Assembly: GCA_029866215.1 (NCBI GenBank)
Contig: JARWZU010000011.1
Span: 1 to 64,000 of the forward strand
DNA length: 64,000 nt
DNA from: Akkermansiaceae bacterium
GTDB lineage: Bacteria; Verrucomicrobiota; Verrucomicrobiia; Verrucomicrobiales; Akkermansiaceae
Direction of reading: 5' to 3'
A program made the translations under genes and the position numbers. Positions 15,201-22,805 of the stretch are shown piece after piece (the stretch's first letter is position 1; the number at the start of each line of letters is the position of its first letter). The notes below the pieces were generated by a model. That model was not told where the DNA came from. It was given only the letters and a program-made list of their open reading frames with translations, and did no database searches.

Positions 15201-17903
15201 CCACCTTCCAAACGGCCTAATGCCATTCAATCTTCGATCACCCTTCGCGGCGCTCGTCATCACAACCTCAAGAATATCTCACTCGACATTCCGCGGGATC
15301 AGTTGGTGGTCATTTCCGGTCTCTCGGGTTCGGGCAAGTCGACGCTCGCGTTCGATATTCTTTTTGCTGAGGGGCAGCGTCGGTTTCTTGACTCGATGTC
15401 GGCTTACGCGCGGCAATTTGCGGAGCAGCTAGAAAAACCGGAGATCGACCAACTTGCAGGGCTTCCGCCAACAGTTGCGATCGAGCAGCGAGTCTCACAG
15501 GGCGGCGGAAAATCCACGGTGGCCACGGTGACCGAGCTGTGGAATTTCATCCGTTTGCTCTATTCAAAGTTAGGCACACTGTATTGCCCGGATTGTCAGG
15601 TGCCGGTGGAGCGTCAATCTCTAGCAGCGATAGAGAACACCATCCGTGGGCACTTGAAAAAAGGCGCTGTGACGCTGTTAGCGCCGATCATTCGTGGGAA
15701 AAAAGGCTATCACAACGAGATTGCCGAATGGGCACTCAAGCAGGGTTTTTCAACCTTGCTCGTCGACCGGCAGTTCAAATCCGCTGAGGGCTTCGTGCGC
15801 TTGGAACGATTTAAGGAACATGACATCGACGTGGTTGTCGCCGAGATTGCAAAGACGGGTGGGCAGCAACTTCAGGCAGTGCTTGAGCGGGCACTCATCA
15901 TTGGCAAGGGGATGGTGAGACTTTTCACTTCGGATAAAAAATTCATCCTGCTTTCGACCGAGTCGAGTTGCCCGTCGTGCCGTCAATCGTTTGAGGAGCT
16001 TGATCCTCGGCTTTTTTCATTCAACTCCCCGCATGGTTGGTGCACGGAGTGTCGCGGTCACGGGCGGGTGCCAAAGCGCCGCCAGCATCTCGACGTTGCC
16101 AGCTTCGACTCGGTGTTAGCAGCGGAGTTGGATGCCGATCGCGCGATGGACCGCATGGATGAGGTCGAGTTGACCGTGTGCTCGGAGTGCCATGGATCTC
16201 GACTCAATCCGACGGCCTCGGCGGTGCAACTCAAGGGCACGCCGGTGGCAGACCTTGGGAGTTTATCGATCGATGCAGCATCGAAGCATTTCGAGAAAAT
16301 CGCCTTCACGGGTTCTCGAGAGCATTTGATTGCGCGCGACATTTTGCCGGAAATCCGGCAGCGCTTGGCGTTTCTCGGTGAGGTGGGGCTAGGTTACTTG
16401 CAGCTCGATCGTTCGGGCAACACGCTCTCCGGTGGAGAATCCCAGCGGATCCGGCTAGCCGCTCAGTTGGGCTCGAATTTACGCGGCGTGCTTTACGTTC
16501 TCGATGAGCCGACGATCGGCCTGCATCCCCGCGACAACGCTGCGTTGCTGAAGACGTTGATTGCTCTCCGCGACCAAGGTAATTCGCTCATCATTGTGGA
16601 ACACGACGAGGATACGATCGCTGCGGCAGATCATTTGATCGATCTTGGGCCAGGTGCTGGCCGGCTTGGTGGCGAGATCGTTTACCAAGGCAAGCCCCCG
16701 AAGATCCCGCAAGGGAAGGCGAAGGCGAAGACTTCCGCCGCGAAGTCTGCGAAGACTGTGAATTCTGCTGGGTTTGATCTCACCAAGTCGCCGACGTATC
16801 GGGCGCTCACCGCCGTGATGCATCATCCGATCCGTGGCTCGCGCCGTGCGGTCCCCAAGGGGCACGCTCACATCACTCTCGCGGATTGCCGTGCCAACAA
16901 TCTTAAGAGTATTGATGTGGCCATTCCGCTGGGCAGGCTCACCGTACTAACAGGGATCTCCGGCTCGGGGAAATCATCGTTGATGCATGCGTGCATTGCT
17001 GAGCTTTTCCGCAACGAGGCGAAGACGACCCGAGTGAAGAAGGCCCGCTTGCCTTTCGGAAAGACCACGGGGGAGAAGCAGATCAAGGCCTGCTTCGAGG
17101 TTGATCAGTCGCCGATCGGGAAGACCTCACGTTCCTGTCCGGCGACCTATGTGAAGGTGTTTGATCACATTCGCGAGTTGTTTGCTCAGTTGCCGGATGC
17201 GCGCATGCGTGGCTTCGAGGCCTCGCGGTTTTCCTTCAACACCGAAGGCGGAAGATGCCCGGAGTGCAAGGGCAACGGCCGTGTGAAGCTCGAAATGGAT
17301 TTTCTGCCGAGCACCTGGGTTCATTGCGAATCTTGCAATGGCCAGCGCTACAACCCCGCAACCTTGGAGGTGACCTTCCGCCAGAAAAACATCGGTCAAA
17401 TCCTCGCCATGACGATCGATGACGCATCCGCGTTTTTCGAGTCCCAACCGCGCATCGCGCATCCGTTGAAGTTGATGGCAGACACGGGGCTTGGATACCT
17501 CCAGCTTGGCCAGCCATCGCCCACGCTTTCGGGGGGTGAGGCGCAGCGTATCAAGTTGGTCTCTGAGCTGACCAAGGGCCGCGGCACTCGTGCGACTCTC
17601 AACAATGCCGCTCTGACCCAGCGGAACCTCTATCTCATCGAAGAGCCAACGGTCGGTCTCCATCTTGAAGATGTGCAGCGGCTCATCGATGTCCTTCACC
17701 GCCTCGTCGATGAAGGGCACACCGTGGTGGTGATCGAGCACCACATGGCCGTGGCCGCCGAGGCAGACTGGATCCTCGACATCGGCCCGGAGGCAGGCGA
17801 GGGCGGAGGGAAGATCATCGCCCAAGGCCCGCCGGAAAAAGTCGCCCAGTCCAAGACCTCGCGCACCGCGCCGTTTTTGAAGGTGGCATTGGGGTGTTCT
17901 TGA
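12228..17903 (+). CDS. uvrA: Double-length UvrA excinuclease subunit
   Basis: A protein of 1,891 residues, two UvrA units in one chain (usual UvrA ~940). It shows four Walker A sites: GPSGSGKSS (~44), GVSGSGKST (~662), GLSGSGKST (~1031), GISGSGKSS (~1576). Four LSGGE signatures lie near 510, 863, 1399 and 1767, each followed by a Walker B with DEPT or EEPT. CxxC zinc modules are present in each unit (for example CPKC, CDRC/CPDC, CPSC/CTEC, CPEC/CESC). UvrA recognises DNA lesions and loads UvrB in nucleotide excision repair. Fused tandem UvrA is known from chlamydiae and relatives. The start is GTG at 12228. It is followed convergently by the Fic gene. Confidence 0.95.
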   Translation: MPKAVKKSNPLSSQPVISLKGCRQHNLQGFDLDIPLGKLTVVTGPSGSGKSSLAFHTLYAEGQRRYVETFSPYVRQFFDRMDKPAVDQIDGIPPAIAIEQKNHVRTTRSTVGTLTEINDYLKLLFARLAIGYDPKTGEVIQPDSPESAAAWAHGNLAGKQVHVTFPIPVPHGTSADELFPFLNAQGYLRVIVAGQVHRTDEVPQAGVGRLSGSVQVLQDRLTVSKPTQSRLLEALEAAFTLGKGHAAIHAVDAAGSKQAGSPLSQAFSTSWTNPKTGFTLRPPTAALFSFNSPVGACPKCRGFGRIIGIDLEKAVPDKSLSIAQGAIKPFQGERGDECQRDLIRNCREHGVDIRCPFEDLSEDEQEWIYYGDRRAGDLSPEELESIWESGEWYGVKGFFDWMETKAYKMHVRIFLSRFRSYTACSTCRGKRLQPQALCFKVNGKTVPEVGALAISELLPWFSKLNDDRRASAKAVDPTLDLVLTEITSRLFYLDQVGLGYLTLDRATRTLSGGEVERVNLTTCLGAALTGTLFVLDEPTVGLHPRDIDRLVGVMHDLRDKGNTLVVVEHEQTVMQAADHLVDIGPGAGSFGGTLIYQGSPNSKASKHTTGTLPWITGQRSIAIPATRRKPSKQMLSIKGASRHNLKKLDVEIPLGLFTVLTGVSGSGKSTFAHDVLYLNLARKLGQEVEGDAAPIHDLKGAQHLGGVELVDQTAVARTPRSTPAVFLGAFDPIRQLFCDTDSGKSAALKPGFFSFNAGDGRCDRCAGNGFEKVEMQFLSDLYVTCPDCDGRRYKSSTLDYTYRGKSIADVLDLTVSEAVVFFVNDASLAKKEIRLIEQIHAALDPLLQVGLGYLRLGQPLNTLSGGEAQRLKLCQLLAANVQSATSPRKLLILDEPTTGLHFSDIENLLGVFQKLVDSGHSLLVIEHNLDVIKSADWILDLGPEAGMHGGKLVASGPPEAVALTGTPTAHFLKQVLAVDAPHASRLIERHAPPSKRPNAIQSSITLRGARHHNLKNISLDIPRDQLVVISGLSGSGKSTLAFDILFAEGQRRFLDSMSAYARQFAEQLEKPEIDQLAGLPPTVAIEQRVSQGGGKSTVATVTELWNFIRLLYSKLGTLYCPDCQVPVERQSLAAIENTIRGHLKKGAVTLLAPIIRGKKGYHNEIAEWALKQGFSTLLVDRQFKSAEGFVRLERFKEHDIDVVVAEIAKTGGQQLQAVLERALIIGKGMVRLFTSDKKFILLSTESSCPSCRQSFEELDPRLFSFNSPHGWCTECRGHGRVPKRRQHLDVASFDSVLAAELDADRAMDRMDEVELTVCSECHGSRLNPTASAVQLKGTPVADLGSLSIDAASKHFEKIAFTGSREHLIARDILPEIRQRLAFLGEVGLGYLQLDRSGNTLSGGESQRIRLAAQLGSNLRGVLYVLDEPTIGLHPRDNAALLKTLIALRDQGNSLIIVEHDEDTIAAADHLIDLGPGAGRLGGEIVYQGKPPKIPQGKAKAKTSAAKSAKTVNSAGFDLTKSPTYRALTAVMHHPIRGSRRAVPKGHAHITLADCRANNLKSIDVAIPLGRLTVLTGISGSGKSSLMHACIAELFRNEAKTTRVKKARLPFGKTTGEKQIKACFEVDQSPIGKTSRSCPATYVKVFDHIRELFAQLPDARMRGFEASRFSFNTEGGRCPECKGNGRVKLEMDFLPSTWVHCESCNGQRYNPATLEVTFRQKNIGQILAMTIDDASAFFESQPRIAHPLKLMADTGLGYLQLGQPSPTLSGGEAQRIKLVSELTKGRGTRATLNNAALTQRNLYLIEEPTVGLHLEDVQRLIDVLHRLVDEGHTVVVIEHHMAVAAEADWILDIGPEAGEGGGKIIAQGPPEKVAQSKTSRTAPFLKVALGCS

Positions 17904-17911
17904 GGTCTGCG

Positions 17912-17967
17912 GTAGGATCCGCAAGCGGTGATAGATTCTAGTAGATTAGAAATTTCTAAAATCCTAC
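17912..17967. repeat. Inverted repeat between convergent genes
   Basis: GTAGGAT (17912-17918) pairs with ATCCTAC (17961-17967) around a perfect 14-bp palindrome TTAGAAATTTCTAA (17946-17959). It lies at the meeting point of uvrA and fic. A structure or bidirectional terminator is possible, but there is no clean T-tract on the plus strand. Confidence 0.45.
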
Positions 17968-19004
17968 GGGAACTTCGTGGAGGTGCTCGACTCTGGTTTT
18001 GTTTGTTTGAGTGAGTACCGTCCGGTTTTTTTGCCGCCGATCTTTTCCACTAGTCCGGCTTCCAAAAGCGGACGGAGCAAATCCATCGCCCCTTGCCTGG
18101 AAACCGCAAGCTTAGCCCAAAGTTCGGCGGGCGTCATGCTCCCGTGGTCGCGCAGTAGCTTTAGAAGCAACTCCTGCCTAGGACGCAGCACCAGTTTCTC
18201 GGTTGATTTCACGTTGTAGGCCTGCACCCGCAGCCAGACTTGCTCCAAGGTCTGCCTCACGCCTTCGGCACAGTACTCCAGCCAACCGGTGAGATCCTCG
18301 CCTGCCACTCGCACGGCATCCAATGCGGCGTAGTAGCCTGGGCGGTCTTCCCAGTAGTATTCATCCACGGAGAAAATGTGATGGCTATCGAATCCGCGTC
18401 GGTAGAGCTCCCATAGCGCCAGCGCTCGACCCGTTCTGCCATTGCCATCGGCGAAGGGATGGATGTTCTCGAACTGGTAGTGCAAAATTGCGGAACTCAG
18501 TACGGGAGACAACTCCGTGGATTGATTGTTCCACCATTCCAGCAGCTCAAACATCAGCCCCGAGACATCTGCTGCGGCGGGCGGGAAATGATTGCCCACC
18601 CTGACCTGAATCGTCCGATAACACCCGGCCGTCCCCTGATCCATCACGCTGTCTGCCAAAATTTGGTGGAGCTCAAACAGGTCTTCGTGACGGATGGCTT
18701 TCTTCTTGGCGTGCTTTTCCACGTAGCGTAGCCCCGCGAAATAATTCAGCACCTCTCGGGTGGATCTCGTGTCGGAGGCGACCAGTTCCCGCCCCTCCTC
18801 GAGCGCCCGCACCTGTTCCAGGGTCAATGGATTACCCTCTATGGCGGTGGAGGCATGGCCGTTGCGGGTGCGGGTGTCCTTTTGTAGCGCCGGAATCCAA
18901 GAAAGCTCCACCGCCGCCCCGAGAATCCGCTCGCGTAAGGCCGCGATCATCTCCACCAGCGAAAGCAGGCGAGTGCTGATCGTGAATTGCGGTTCGTAGG
19001 CCAC
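17964..19004 (-). CDS. Fic-domain protein (class II, self-inhibited AMPylase type)
   Basis: A 346-residue protein with the complete Fic motif HPFADGNGRTGR at 182-193, which transfers AMP (or another nucleotide moiety) to a target hydroxyl. Upstream, residues 52-58 read STAIEGN, the inhibitory helix motif (S/T-x3-E-G/N) of class II Fic proteins, so activity is probably kept low until released. The C-terminal ~70 residues look like a winged helix (ELLLKLLRDHGSMTPAELWAKLAVS), which may bind DNA or mediate autoregulation. The start is GTG at 19004, fitting the conserved N-terminal FTIS...LL pattern. The target is unknown. No antitoxin gene is adjacent, consistent with in-chain inhibition. Confidence 0.9.
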   Translation of the reverse strand: MAYEPQFTISTRLLSLVEMIAALRERILGAAVELSWIPALQKDTRTRNGHASTAIEGNPLTLEQVRALEEGRELVASDTRSTREVLNYFAGLRYVEKHAKKKAIRHEDLFELHQILADSVMDQGTAGCYRTIQVRVGNHFPPAAADVSGLMFELLEWWNNQSTELSPVLSSAILHYQFENIHPFADGNGRTGRALALWELYRRGFDSHHIFSVDEYYWEDRPGYYAALDAVRVAGEDLTGWLEYCAEGVRQTLEQVWLRVQAYNVKSTEKLVLRPRQELLLKLLRDHGSMTPAELWAKLAVSRQGAMDLLRPLLEAGLVEKIGGKKTGRYSLKQTKPESSTSTKFP

Positions 19005-19011
19005 GGTGCTA

Positions 19012-19041
19012 AGTCAAGTGTGAGTCAAGTTGTGAGTCAAG
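19012..19041. promoter_or_regulatory. Three CTTGACT direct repeats upstream of fic
   Basis: AGTCAAG on the plus strand (CTTGACT on the fic strand) occurs at 19012-19018, 19023-19029 and 19035-19041, spaced 11 and 12 bp, starting 8 bp before the fic start codon. Each repeat contains TTGACT, close to a -35 hexamer. A protein-binding site, perhaps for the Fic winged helix itself, is inferred. Confidence 0.5.
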
Positions 19042-19150
19042 CGATTAAAGTTTTCTGGTGATAGCCTGGCGCAGCAGTGTTTTCCTCAATGCGTCCGGTG
19101 AGGCGTTTGGTTGGGTTGCGGCAATCTATAAAAACGACCATTTCCTAAAC

Positions 19151-19200
19151 AGGGTGGTACCGAGCGCTCAGTCGATGTTCTAACCGCTAGAAGCCACCCT
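19151..19200 (+). other. Hairpin AGGGTGG/CCACCCT in the leader before the GT2 gene
   Basis: A 7-bp stem (19151-19157 with 19194-19200) with a ~36-nt loop, followed by TTTGAGGCGTTTTTC. The left arm continues GTACCGAG, which resembles the T-box antiterminator core AGGGTGGNACCGCG. However, the upstream stem-I elements and a fitting downstream gene are missing. The gap 19005-19399 holds no gene I can support beyond this and the CTTGACT repeats. Confidence 0.4.
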
Positions 19201-19399
19201 TTGAGGCGTTTTTCATCGGGTCATGCGGGCGATTGGGGCTCCAGCTTGGGGCTTGACGCTGGGGGGGCTTCCTGCAACGCTCTGCTAGTTGGCAACGACC
19301 TTTCGGTTAATTGCCAGCCAGCGAGTGCCAGACAGGGGATAAAATTCCCTGCATGGATGGGCTCGGTGCCTCCGCTTTCTCATCGATTCACCTGCCTTT

Positions 19400-20908
19400 A
19401 TGGATTGGACCTCACCTTTTTGGTATGCCTCTTACATCGTAGTCCTCATCGGGCTTGCGGGGTATGGGTCGCACCGATTGACCATCGTTTTTCTTTATTT
19501 GAAGCACTCGCGGAAGCATCCGACGCCGAAGAGCTTGTTTGCAGAGTTGCCGCTGGTGACGGTCCAGTTGCCGGTTTTCAATGAAATGTACGTCGTTGAC
19601 CGTCTTTTGGCGTCGGTGGCGGCGTTGGATTACCCGCAGGATAAACTGCAGATCCAGCTTTTGGATGATTCGACCGATGAGACGGTGGAGATTTGCCGGG
19701 CTGGGATTGAGCGGTTGAAGGCCCGTGGATTTGACGCTGAGCACCTTCACCGGACGGATCGCACGGGCTACAAGGCTGGTGCGCTTGAAAATGGCACCCA
19801 CTTTGCGAAGGGTGAGTACCTTCTGATCCTCGATGCGGATTTCGTCCCGAATCCGGACCTGCTTCAGGAGACGATCCATTATTTTTCCGATGATCAGATC
19901 GGCATGATCCAGACCCGCTGGGGCCACCTCAATCGGACATTCAACGTTTTGACGCGGATTCAGGCGATGTTTTTGGATGGTCACCTCGAGTTGGAGCAGA
20001 CCGCGCGCAACCGCTCTGGCCGATTTTTCACCTTCAATGGCACGGGCGGGATTTGGAGAAAATCCTGCATCACCGATGCGGGCGGGTGGGAGCATGATAC
20101 CCTCACTGAGGACATGGATCTCAGTTATCGCGCTCAACTCAAGGGTTGGCGTTTTGTGTTTCTCAATGAGGTCGAGACTCCAGCGGAGCTGCCGGTCGAC
20201 ATGAATGGCTTCAAGAGCCAGCAGCATCGTTGGACCAAAGGCTCGATCCAAGTGTGCAAGAAGGTACTTCCGGCAATTTGGCGGAGCGACGTGCCGCTTT
20301 TCATCAAGATGGAGGCGACGGCGCACCTCACCTCGAATTTTGCCTATCTTTTGCTGATATGCCTCTGCTTTTTGATTTATCCGAACCAGCAGTTTCAGCC
20401 TGACTTTGGGGCGATGACGACCTACATCATCAACGTTCCGATCTTCTTTTTTGCGTCGGTTTCGGTGATTGTATTCTACATGGTGGCGCAGAAAGCGCTG
20501 CGGCCTGGTTCTTGGTGGAAAGAAATTCCCTATCTGCCATTGCTTTTGGCGTTGGGCATTGGAATGTCCATCAGCAATGCCAAAGCAGTTCTCGAAGCCC
20601 TTTTCAATCATCAGTCAGCATTCATCCGTACTCCGAAGTACGGGATCGGCCAGACCAGGCGCAACGATTGGAAAAAGAGCAGCTACAAGGCAATGAAGAC
20701 CCTCACGCCCTTCGTGGAGTTGCTGTTTGGTTTCTTCTTTTTGTTCGTGGTCGTGGAGGCCGCGATGAAGGCAAACTGGTCTTCGGCCATCCTGTTACTG
20801 CCATTCCCGGTTGGCTTCTTTTACACCTCGCTTTGCTCACTTGTCCGGATGCTGCCAACTGGATCGGAAGAGCGCATCGTACCAATCATTGATCAAAATT
20901 TGCCCTAA
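19400..20908 (+). CDS. Membrane GT2 glycosyltransferase, cellulose/mannan-synthase-like
   Basis: A 502-residue processive-type GT2. N-terminal membrane helix (about 7-30), then the catalytic domain: VTVQLPVFNE, a first Asp in LLDDSTDET, LDADF (about 143-147), TED (about 235-237) and QQHRW (about 273-277), the Q(Q/R)xRW motif of cellulose, hyaluronan and mannan synthases. Three to four C-terminal membrane segments follow (about 315-335, 345-370, 385-400, 435-480). It would polymerise or transfer hexose from a nucleotide sugar across the inner membrane. No PilZ domain is visible. The TAATG overlap with the L,D-transpeptidase-like gene suggests a shared envelope-polymer operon. Confidence 0.85.
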   Translation: MDWTSPFWYASYIVVLIGLAGYGSHRLTIVFLYLKHSRKHPTPKSLFAELPLVTVQLPVFNEMYVVDRLLASVAALDYPQDKLQIQLLDDSTDETVEICRAGIERLKARGFDAEHLHRTDRTGYKAGALENGTHFAKGEYLLILDADFVPNPDLLQETIHYFSDDQIGMIQTRWGHLNRTFNVLTRIQAMFLDGHLELEQTARNRSGRFFTFNGTGGIWRKSCITDAGGWEHDTLTEDMDLSYRAQLKGWRFVFLNEVETPAELPVDMNGFKSQQHRWTKGSIQVCKKVLPAIWRSDVPLFIKMEATAHLTSNFAYLLLICLCFLIYPNQQFQPDFGAMTTYIINVPIFFFASVSVIVFYMVAQKALRPGSWWKEIPYLPLLLALGIGMSISNAKAVLEALFNHQSAFIRTPKYGIGQTRRNDWKKSSYKAMKTLTPFVELLFGFFFLFVVVEAAMKANWSSAILLLPFPVGFFYTSLCSLVRMLPTGSEERIVPIIDQNLP

Positions 20909-21567
20909 TGCCGATCCTTCAGTCGAAAGCGCTCCAATTCCTCTTTCTCGCGTCCCTTGGGGTTATGGCGTTGGTTGGCCTTACGAGTTGTGGTTCAAAC
21001 GGGTTGGCTTTCGGCTATGATGCTCGCAACAAGATGATTGTGAGCGTGAAGGATCAGAAGATGTTGCTGGTTTGCGATGGAGTGCCGCTGAAGTCCTACA
21101 AGATTTCTACCTCGAAATTCGGGCTGGGGGATCGTCCTGGCAGCAATTGCACCCCGCTCGGGCGTATGCAAGTCGCTCAAAAGATCGGCGGGAGTGCGGC
21201 GATCGGCAGTGTATTCAAAAGTCGGCGGCCCACGGGCGAAGTGCTCAAGCCGAATGCTCCGGGGCGAGACCCGGTGGTCACTCGGATTCTTTGGCTGAAG
21301 GGGAAGGAATCTCGCAACCGGAATGCCTTTGGTAGGACCATCTACATCCACGGCACGCCTGAGGAAAATCGTTTGGGATCTCCTGCTTCCTTTGGCTGCA
21401 TTCGCATGGCTAGCAAGGATGTGGCGGAGCTTTTTAATAAGGTTGGCAAGGGAGCGGATGTCTTTGTGATTCGCGATTCCATCAAGACAGGCAGTGTCAA
21501 TCAGGCGTCGGCCTCCAGCGGGAAAACGGGCAATTCTCGCAAACAGGTGATATTCTCTGAAACATGA
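20908..21567 (+). CDS. L,D-transpeptidase (YkuD) family lipoprotein with altered active-site motif
   Basis: A 219-residue protein. Its lipoprotein signal is LFLASLGVMALVGLTSC with Cys28 as the lipidated residue. The YkuD domain spans ~35-190. The conserved His is H148 (IYIHGTPEEN). The catalytic loop reads ASFGCIRM with Cys164. In most members the residue two before Cys is His (SHGC), here it is Phe162. These enzymes crosslink peptidoglycan stems (3-3 links) or attach proteins to it; activity here is uncertain though Cys and the first His are kept. The start codon overlaps the GT2 stop (TAATG). A Ser/Lys/Asn-rich tail follows. Confidence 0.8.
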   Translation: MPILQSKALQFLFLASLGVMALVGLTSCGSNGLAFGYDARNKMIVSVKDQKMLLVCDGVPLKSYKISTSKFGLGDRPGSNCTPLGRMQVAQKIGGSAAIGSVFKSRRPTGEVLKPNAPGRDPVVTRILWLKGKESRNRNAFGRTIYIHGTPEENRLGSPASFGCIRMASKDVAELFNKVGKGADVFVIRDSIKTGSVNQASASSGKTGNSRKQVIFSET

Positions 21568-21569
21568 GC

Positions 21570-21597
21570 TTGACACCTGCGCTCAAACTCCTATTTT
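21570..21597 (+). promoter_or_regulatory. Sigma-70-type promoter for rpsT
   Basis: TTGACA at 21570-21575, 16-bp spacer, TATTTT at 21592-21597, 43 bp before the rpsT start. The -35 matches consensus exactly. Confidence 0.6.
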
Positions 21598-21639
21598 CCC
21601 CCGCCCGCCCACAAGCGACTGATTTTTTCAAATACAACC

Positions 21640-21903
21640 ATGGCTAACCACAAATCTTCAATCAAGCGCGCACGTCAAACCGTAGTCCGGACCGAGCGTA
21701 ATCGTGCTGAAAAAAGCCGCATGAAGACGCTTCGCAAGAAGGCGCTCGTTGCGATTGCTTCTGGCGATAAATCCGCAGCCGCTGAGGCGAGCTCTGCATT
21801 TTCCTCGGTGGTGGACAAAGCTGCGAAGCGCAACTTGATTCACCCGAATAAGGCGGCGAACCTGAAAAGCAAGACTGCCAAGGCATTGGCCGGTATCGCT
21901 TAA
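21640..21903 (+). CDS. rpsT: 30S ribosomal protein S20
   Basis: An 87-residue, Lys/Ala-rich helical protein starting MANHKSSIKRARQ, the family's hallmark, with the conserved KNLIHPNKAA-like segment near residues 68-76 (RNLIHPNKAA). S20 binds 16S rRNA early in 30S assembly. The length is exactly typical. A sigma-70-like promoter lies 43 bp upstream and a strong terminator follows 38 bp after the stop, so it is probably a one-gene unit. Confidence 0.98.
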   Translation: MANHKSSIKRARQTVVRTERNRAEKSRMKTLRKKALVAIASGDKSAAAEASSAFSSVVDKAAKRNLIHPNKAANLKSKTAKALAGIA

Positions 21904-21940
21904 TTGGCCTTTTAGCTGGTTTCAAATCAATCTACGAAAC

Positions 21941-21979
21941 AAGCGGGCCGTGCAAATCGGTGCCGCTTTTTTTATTTTT
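21941..21979 (+). terminator. Rho-independent terminator after rpsT
   Basis: AAGCGG-g-CCG, loop, CGG-tg-CCGCTT, followed by a T-rich run (TTTTTATTTTT). Its end is 4 bp before the ATG of the next small gene, so that gene depends on read-through or an internal promoter. Confidence 0.8.
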
Positions 21980-21982
21980 CCC

Positions 21983-22213
21983 ATGGCTGAATCCTCAAAA
22001 TCCGATCGCGCCGCCGCCGCTGCAAAGATTGCAGCGCAACCTTCCAGCTATAAAGTTTGCGAAGGGTGCGATTCGATTATCGGGAGTGGTGCTGCCCTCT
22101 GCCCGAACTGCCATAGTTATCGTTTTGACCCCACGCCAGACCGCGTCATTCGGCAGGCTGGGATTCTGGGATCGCGCGAGCAGACCTCGGTGACGGCGGA
22201 TGACCTTGGATAA
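21983..22213 (+). CDS. Small zinc-ribbon protein
   Basis: A 76-residue protein, started at ATG 21983 (MAESSKSD); the longer frame begins inside the rpsT terminator. An Ala-rich N-terminus is followed by CEGC...CPNC (about residues 33-52), a zinc-ribbon pair of CxxC motifs, then RFDPTPDRVIRQAG. I do not recognise a named family, though short zinc-ribbon proteins of this kind recur in Verrucomicrobia. It overlaps the DUF1802 gene by 14 bp if that gene starts at its first ATG, suggesting coupling. Confidence 0.65.
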   Translation: MAESSKSDRAAAAAKIAAQPSSYKVCEGCDSIIGSGAALCPNCHSYRFDPTPDRVIRQAGILGSREQTSVTADDLG

Positions 22214-22790
22214 GGCAGGCTCAGAACTCCGAATGAGTACGCCGATCGGATTCAAAGAGTGGCAAGTGGTTTGCGATGCGCTTGCATCGGGCAGGCAAGC
22301 GATCCTCCTCCGCAAGGGTGGAATCCACGAGGGTCGGCAGGGATTTTCCTTCGCGCACGAATCGTTTTTTCTATTTCCCACACGGTTTCATGCCATCGCC
22401 GAGCATGTGCGTGAGGGCGAGGTGAAGGTGATGCCCGAGTGGCAACCTGGTGATCGCATCTGCATCACGCATCAGGTGAAAGCGCGGTGGGCGGTGACCT
22501 TGACCGATTGGGAAAAGGTCGCGGCCTTGGAATCTCATCATGTGTATTCTGAGCAAACGGTGAGAGATCGGTTTGATTGGGAAGGTAAGGGCATGGCGGC
22601 TGGGAGTATCCACGTTGCATTGGCTGAAGTTCGCGAGCTTGCGGAGCCTTGGGAATTTCCCTACGAGGCGAAGTACGGTGGTTGCCGTAGTTGGGTCAAT
22701 CTTCCCCAAGCGCCGGAGGGCTGGGAGAGTGCCGCGCGTCCGGTGTTAGAGCGGGGCGTGTTGGATGCGCTGGACGCACTCCGTGGATGA
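22200..22790 (+). CDS. DUF1802 family protein
   Basis: A 196-residue protein (185 if ATG 22233 is used). It shows the DUF1802 layout: FKEWQVVCDALASGRQAILLRKGGIHEG near the N-terminus, FSFAHESFFLFPTRFHA in the middle, and FPYEAKYGGCRSWVNLP near the C-terminus. The function of this family is not established. The GG(I/C)...GR..F.. and HE residues are the conserved ones. It partly overlaps the zinc-ribbon gene and is convergent with dnaE (15-bp gap). I favour the second ATG slightly as it gives the domain start MSTPIGFKEW. Confidence 0.8.
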   Translation: MTLDKAGSELRMSTPIGFKEWQVVCDALASGRQAILLRKGGIHEGRQGFSFAHESFFLFPTRFHAIAEHVREGEVKVMPEWQPGDRICITHQVKARWAVTLTDWEKVAALESHHVYSEQTVRDRFDWEGKGMAAGSIHVALAEVRELAEPWEFPYEAKYGGCRSWVNLPQAPEGWESAARPVLERGVLDALDALRG

Positions 22791-22805
22791 GCGGTTCGGT
22801 TGGCT

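Noticed and set aside
19151-19200. T-box riboswitch
   Set aside because: Only the 12-nt core matches; no stem-I specifier region and the downstream gene is a glycosyltransferase.
19412-20611. 399-residue minus-strand open frame opposite the GT2 gene
   Set aside because: Shadow frame; all catalytic motifs are on the plus strand.
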